Position numbers and translations under genes: made by a program
The notes under the pieces: generated by a model
Told to the model about the DNA's origin: nothing
Seen by the model: the letters and a program-made list of their open reading frames with translations, nothing else
Database searches by the model: none
From: JBKBUF01 sp046290815
GTDB lineage: Bacteria > Bacteroidota > Bacteroidia > Cytophagales > Cytophagaceae
Length of the DNA stretch: 64,000 nucleotides
NCBI GenBank assembly: GCA_046290815.1
Contig: JBKBUF010000020.1
Span: 1 to 64,000 of the forward strand
Reading direction: 5' to 3'
Shown: one piece after another, positions 59,962 through 64,000 of the stretch
How the letters are laid out: each line of letters starts with the position of its first letter
Position numbering within the stretch: the first letter of the stretch is position 1

Positions 59962-62655
59962 TTATTCCTTCATTAGTCTAATATATCCGGCGTAACCTAA
60001 ACTAATTACCTTTACCATGTAAAGCCCGGAAGGAAGATTCTTTATTTCTATCAAATCAGTTCCCGGGTTATTAGTTGAAAGCAATAATCTACCTTCGGTA
60101 GTATATATCTCAACAAGCTGAACCGGTATTTCATCTCTAAACTTTACCCTGAAACTTTCTGATGCAGGATTCGGATAAAGGAATACATTCTCTTGTGCCT
60201 GTACAGAAACCGAAATCACCTTTGAAAAAGTAAAGCTTCCATTGGTGTCTACCTGCTTTATTCGGTAATAATTCATACCATTATAAGGATAGATATCTGT
60301 AGCATTGTAATATTTAATTGTATTGGAATTTCCTGCAGCCTTTATATTCTGCAAAGAGATAAAATCATTTCCGTCATCACTTTTTTCTACAATGTAGTAA
60401 TCACTTTCATGTTCGCGTATTGTTTGCCAGCTCAACGATACCTGATCATTAACCAACTCAGCACGGAATGATATCATTTCAACCGGAAGTGGCAAACCAG
60501 GATCAGAATCCACATACACAATACCACGACCTGCAGTGCTCATATAAGTTCTTCCGTAAACATTCATGTCCCCTATCACAAACTGACCATTTCCCGGGCC
60601 GCCGAATTCCTGATCATCAGAATTAATTCTTGTCCAGTTTACTCCCTGATCAGCTGACCTGAAGACTCCTCTAACTCCACCCACTGTACCCCAGATGTAA
60701 ATCGCATGATAGTCTGCTCCGGGAGCAGCTTTTCCAAGTCCGACCGCAGCACAATAAGTAACATTGGAAATAGTAGTAAACGTAGAACCTGAATTCACAG
60801 ATCTTTTTAATCCACCGTTATACATAGCGATCCAGATATGGCCTTCCTGACCCGGCACAGTTCTGATAATTTTCGAACCGTTCGTTCCGGCATTACCTCC
60901 ATTACTGAAGCTTACTCCGCCGTCTGTACTTACCATCATAATTCCTGAAGAGGGATTGTATGCATAGAACTTATTGGAATTTACCTGATCGGCCACCGGT
61001 ACAGCTTCGTTTATGTTTACACCGGAAACAGTAGTCCATGAAGTACCATTGTTGGCTGACCTGTACATGGTAGAGGACGACTCTGGGTTATGAAGAAAAA
61101 TATTTCCGTTTGCAGAAATGGCTACCTTTCCTTTCTGGCCATTCATGCTGCATTGTGTCCAGGCCGTTCCCTGATTGTTGGAATAGTACATGCTGTTACC
61201 CACCCTCAATAATTTGTTGGTATTTGCAGCAGCAACCGCGATACCTGTGGTAGTACCCATTGATGGTTTATGAATTGGCGCATATTGTGTAACATCGGAA
61301 TGGATAAAACCATCATAATCTCCAATAACACTTACCAACGGTCCTCCTGTAATACTTACGATGTCTAATGGTACGGTTTCTTCCAGTCCTTTCACATTAA
61401 ACTGCCATGTTGTCTGTGCAGCATTCACATTGTCGCAAGAAAAAACACCATTTCCTGAAGTAACCCAAACCTGATTTGTATTGAAAGGATTAAACTCTAT
61501 GCTGCCTGCCCAATGGATCGAATGACCATTGATCCATGAGACCCCGTTCGGATTCATGATAATTCCTGATGAACCCACTAGATCGCGCCAGCTGCTTCCA
61601 CCATTTGTAGAAATAAACATTCTGTCTCCCCAAACTGTACCTGAGCCGCTGTTATACTGTGCCATATAAGTGTTGATTGTAGAGGCAACCAAACGTTGTG
61701 GATTAGCCGGGTCAACACTTATTCCTCCGAAAGCCCGGTTAAATCCGGATGGAGTAATATTAGTCCATTCACCTGTTGAAGTATTGAATTTCCAGATCTG
61801 TCCATTGTCCATAGGTTCAGGAACGGCCCAATGCCCATGAGGACCTGCACCATTTCCATAGGTAATGTAAAGATTGCCATCGCTGGCCAGCACTGCCCGC
61901 TGAGGCATATAGGTGGTCGGAGCTCCTGTAACAGCAGAAAAACTCGTTCCGCCATTGATACTCACAAATAAATTGCTGTTACCGGATCTGGATATGCCGA
62001 CAAATATCTTTTGAGAATTATTACCGGGAGTGCCACTGCTTTTGTCCACCACTACAAAACTTACACCGTTTTCATTAGGTGTGGTTGTCACTCCCAAACT
62101 GCTTAAGTTAGTCCAGGTGGTACCGCCATTGGTACTTCTGAAAATTCCGTTCCATCTTGTTCCGCAATAAAGTGTGTTACTGTTGTTAGGATCCACCACA
62201 AGTTTTTCACCTGTCTGCCTGCCCATGCCGTTTCCATGGGCCCTGAATTGAGATGTTACTTCTATGATCTGAAATGTTTTGCCACGATCGGAGGACCGTA
62301 GAATCGCAGTTTTGCCTCCATTGAAATAACTGATGCCTACCAGCATGTAAAGTTTATCGGAGTCATTTGGATCCAGAGCCAGGGATTCCACACCCAGGTA
62401 GCCTGTTTCATTATCCGATGACCAGTCATTTAAAGGTACCCATTCCTGAGTGTCAGCTTCCCAGCGGTATGCTCCTCCTACATCGGTACGGGCGTACATA
62501 AGCCCGAAAACGGTTTGGCTCGGAATTATGGCAGATACAAAACCTCCTGCTCCGATGGCTACATTTTTCCATTTATAAGCTTGGGAAAAACCGGAAATGG
62601 CAAGACAAAAGCAGGCCATGAAAACAACAATGATTGATTTCAATGAGGATCTCAT
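59962..62655 (-). CDS. GH74 xyloglucanase with T9SS type A sorting domain
   Basis: 897 residues from the ATG at 62655; a longer reading from 62766 adds 37 residues ahead of the signal peptide and is rejected. Signal peptide 1-25 (ends SGFSQA). Two seven-bladed propellers follow, with many Asp-box-like SxDxGxTW turns (RSTNGGTTWTNL, VSINGGTSFS, RSADQGVNWTRI). The catalytic regions YARTDVGGAYRWE (Asp58) and IGDYDGFIHSD are both present, as in endo-xyloglucanases. A FN3-like domain (about 745-820) and a type A sorting domain (NVFLYPNPASESFRVKF to GLYMVKVISLG) close it. It cuts the beta-1,4 backbone of xyloglucan. First gene of an operon with the pectate lyase. Confidence 0.95.
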   Translation of the reverse strand: MRSSLKSIIVVFMACFCLAISGFSQAYKWKNVAIGAGGFVSAIIPSQTVFGLMYARTDVGGAYRWEADTQEWVPLNDWSSDNETGYLGVESLALDPNDSDKLYMLVGISYFNGGKTAILRSSDRGKTFQIIEVTSQFRAHGNGMGRQTGEKLVVDPNNSNTLYCGTRWNGIFRSTNGGTTWTNLSSLGVTTTPNENGVSFVVVDKSSGTPGNNSQKIFVGISRSGNSNLFVSINGGTSFSAVTGAPTTYMPQRAVLASDGNLYITYGNGAGPHGHWAVPEPMDNGQIWKFNTSTGEWTNITPSGFNRAFGGISVDPANPQRLVASTINTYMAQYNSGSGTVWGDRMFISTNGGSSWRDLVGSSGIIMNPNGVSWINGHSIHWAGSIEFNPFNTNQVWVTSGNGVFSCDNVNAAQTTWQFNVKGLEETVPLDIVSITGGPLVSVIGDYDGFIHSDVTQYAPIHKPSMGTTTGIAVAAANTNKLLRVGNSMYYSNNQGTAWTQCSMNGQKGKVAISANGNIFLHNPESSSTMYRSANNGTSWTTVSGVNINEAVPVADQVNSNKFYAYNPSSGIMMVSTDGGVSFSNGGNAGTNGSKIIRTVPGQEGHIWIAMYNGGLKRSVNSGSTFTTISNVTYCAAVGLGKAAPGADYHAIYIWGTVGGVRGVFRSADQGVNWTRINSDDQEFGGPGNGQFVIGDMNVYGRTYMSTAGRGIVYVDSDPGLPLPVEMISFRAELVNDQVSLSWQTIREHESDYYIVEKSDDGNDFISLQNIKAAGNSNTIKYYNATDIYPYNGMNYYRIKQVDTNGSFTFSKVISVSVQAQENVFLYPNPASESFRVKFRDEIPVQLVEIYTTEGRLLLSTNNPGTDLIEIKNLPSGLYMVKVISLGYAGYIRLMKE

Positions 62656-62872
62656 ATTCTTTTGATTAAGTATAATGTGTTGGACAATTATAATAGCAAA
62701 AATCCCTAAACGCAATTTTGATGTATTTCTACAAAAAACTGAAAAACAAGCAATTGAATATGTCAATTGCTGATAAAAGGCAAAATATTTATAGAAAAAA
62801 TTACCAAAGTTTAATAAAATGACTATTTTGAATTAAATAAAAATCAAATTCTGTTGCGTTTAATTACACCTT

Positions 62873-64000
62873 TTGAAAATCAATAATTTGTCAAAAAAAA
62901 TATTTGCTTTGCTATTCTTCATGCTCCTTTACTTGCAGCAGACCCGGGCAGGTGAAACGGTAGTTTTGGAGGACGGAAAGGACATGTATTTCATCGCCGA
63001 TCTGATGGAAATTTTAGCCGACAGTAGTGATGAATTATCAATTCGAGATGTGTCACATCCCGATTATTCCCGGAAATTCAGACAGGAAACAATCCCTGAC
63101 ATGCATGAAAACTATACCACTTACTGGTTGCGCTTTCACATACATAACAAAAGATCTTCGGAAAATCTATCATGGTACTTCGAGTCCTGGGGTTTCGATC
63201 TGGACTTTATAGAACTATATGTACCTGACGGTTATGGGGGATTTTACAAAAGCAGTGCAGGATACGGCCAGAGTTTTAACACAAGGAATATTCATCATAA
63301 AAATCCGGTATTCTTTCTAAACCTGAAAAACGGAGAATATAAAACCTATTACATCAAATTAAAGAAGGGCTACCCCAGGCATCTTACTTTCATTGTAAGA
63401 CATCATGAAGCGCTTATTAAACATGTGGTATATGAATACTGGTACCTGGGCATGTTTTATGGCATATTCTTTCTGGTAATTCTGCTTAACTTATATCTTT
63501 TTGTCAGCCTTAAAGATTCGCTCCATGTCTATTACATATTCCTGGCTTTATCAGAAGTACTATACTGCTTCGGAAGAGACGGACTCGCATTTCAGTTTAT
63601 CTGGCCGGATGTTCCGGCATTGAACACCTTTACGTTTTATATCTATACACAATTCTTTTTTGTTATCTCTACATTGTGCTATTCTATAAAGTTTTTAAAT
63701 CTTAAGCGGAACAACAGATTTCTATACACTATATCTATTGCAGCGATCATATTCAATTCAGGATTGTTTCTCTATTCTCATTTTTATAGCTATGATCCTT
63801 TTATACTCTTCAGCATTGATGCAGCCATAATGATAATACCTCTCATTTCCGGTATAACCCTTCTTAAGCAAGGTAAAACCTTTTCAATATATTATGTCAT
63901 TGCATTTACCTTCCTATTCAGCAGTTTTATCATTGCCTTCTTAGAGGAGAAAAACTATATGCCGGACTTTATCCTAAACTGGTACATGATAAATATTGGC
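62873..64000 (+). CDS. 7TM-DISM receptor, 5' part (cut by the window end)
   Basis: At least 376 residues, open at the window edge. No ATG precedes the signal peptide; the best start is TTG at 62873, giving LKINNLSKKIFALLFFMLLYLQQTRAG as signal (a second TTG is at 62888). The extracytoplasmic part resembles the 7TMR-DISMED2 domain (DVSHPDYSRKFRQETIPDMH, TYWLRFHIHNKRSS, YYIKLKKGYPRHLTF). Seven helices follow, beginning YLGMFYGIFFLVILLNLYLF; about six lie in the window. It is a paralogue in build of the receptor at 23494-25383. Its output domain lies to the right and cannot be seen. Confidence 0.8.
   Translation, partial: MKINNLSKKIFALLFFMLLYLQQTRAGETVVLEDGKDMYFIADLMEILADSSDELSIRDVSHPDYSRKFRQETIPDMHENYTTYWLRFHIHNKRSSENLSWYFESWGFDLDFIELYVPDGYGGFYKSSAGYGQSFNTRNIHHKNPVFFLNLKNGEYKTYYIKLKKGYPRHLTFIVRHHEALIKHVVYEYWYLGMFYGIFFLVILLNLYLFVSLKDSLHVYYIFLALSEVLYCFGRDGLAFQFIWPDVPALNTFTFYIYTQFFFVISTLCYSIKFLNLKRNNRFLYTISIAAIIFNSGLFLYSHFYSYDPFILFSIDAAIMIIPLISGITLLKQGKTFSIYYVIAFTFLFSSFIIAFLEEKNYMPDFILNWYMINIG

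Noticed and set aside
59962..62766. GH74 start at 62766
   Set aside because: It would put 37 residues in front of a complete signal peptide that starts at the ATG 62655.

Overview
The window comes from a low-GC Bacteroidota genome, most likely a gliding, polysaccharide-degrading member of the Cytophagales (Cytophaga/Sporocytophaga-like). Supporting signs are several large secreted proteins with type IX secretion (T9SS) C-terminal sorting domains of both type A and CHU_C/type B kind, three PorP/SprF- or PorE-like outer-membrane components, a giant SprB-repeat adhesin, plant cell-wall enzymes (GH74 xyloglucanase, PL1 pectate lyase, CE2-type esterase), promoters of the Bacteroidota TAnnTTTG type, and few Shine-Dalgarno sequences. 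The species assignment is inference. No rRNA, tRNA, CRISPR array, phage or intact insertion sequence was recognised.

Layout. 0.2-2.4 kb: class I HMG-CoA reductase followed by a UbiA-type prenyltransferase. 2.6-8.7 kb: a secreted polysaccharide-lyase-like protein, then an ECF sigma factor / membrane anti-sigma / secreted LRR protein operon with a divergent PorP/SprF gene. 8.7-10.4 kb: a DinB-fold protein, a small secreted protein and a tandem intergenic repeat. 10.4-19.4 kb: a surface-adhesin cassette reading giant SprB-like protein, SprF-like protein, PorE-like OmpA lipoprotein. 19.8-33.6 kb: a secreted purple-acid-phosphatase-like protein, an unusual membrane sensor ending in an IS1595-transposase-type zinc ribbon, a DoxX-like membrane protein, and a very large repeat protein split by an apparent frameshift. 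33.7-38.2 kb: beta-barrel, serine hydrolase, lipoprotein, LpxL-like acyltransferase and fatty-acid desaturase. 38.4-42.4 kb: two SGNH esterases under a divergent, membrane-anchored AraC regulator. 42.5-50.8 kb: outer-membrane protein, thioesterase, TonB receptor, glutamine amidotransferase, YceI, and a LemA plus three TPM-domain genes operon. 51-58.2 kb: housekeeping and small proteins (LEA14-like, Nudix, CDGSH, RecG) and a divergent LysR/SbtA bicarbonate pair. 58.5-64 kb: a GH74-PL1 operon and the start of a second 7TM-DISM sensor cut by the window end.

How they work together. The window is dominated by proteins that reach the cell surface through the T9SS and by regulators that look outward: a sigma/anti-sigma pair whose periplasmic half resembles T9SS cargo, a membrane AraC protein beside esterases, and two 7TM-DISM receptors. 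The strongest candidate for something new is the 7TM-DISM receptor (23494-25383), whose output region is the DNA-binding N-terminal half of an IS1595-type transposase without the nuclease domain; its gene is bracketed by a 13-bp perfect inverted repeat. The second is the sigma / cargo-like anti-sigma / LRR operon next to a PorP/SprF gene.
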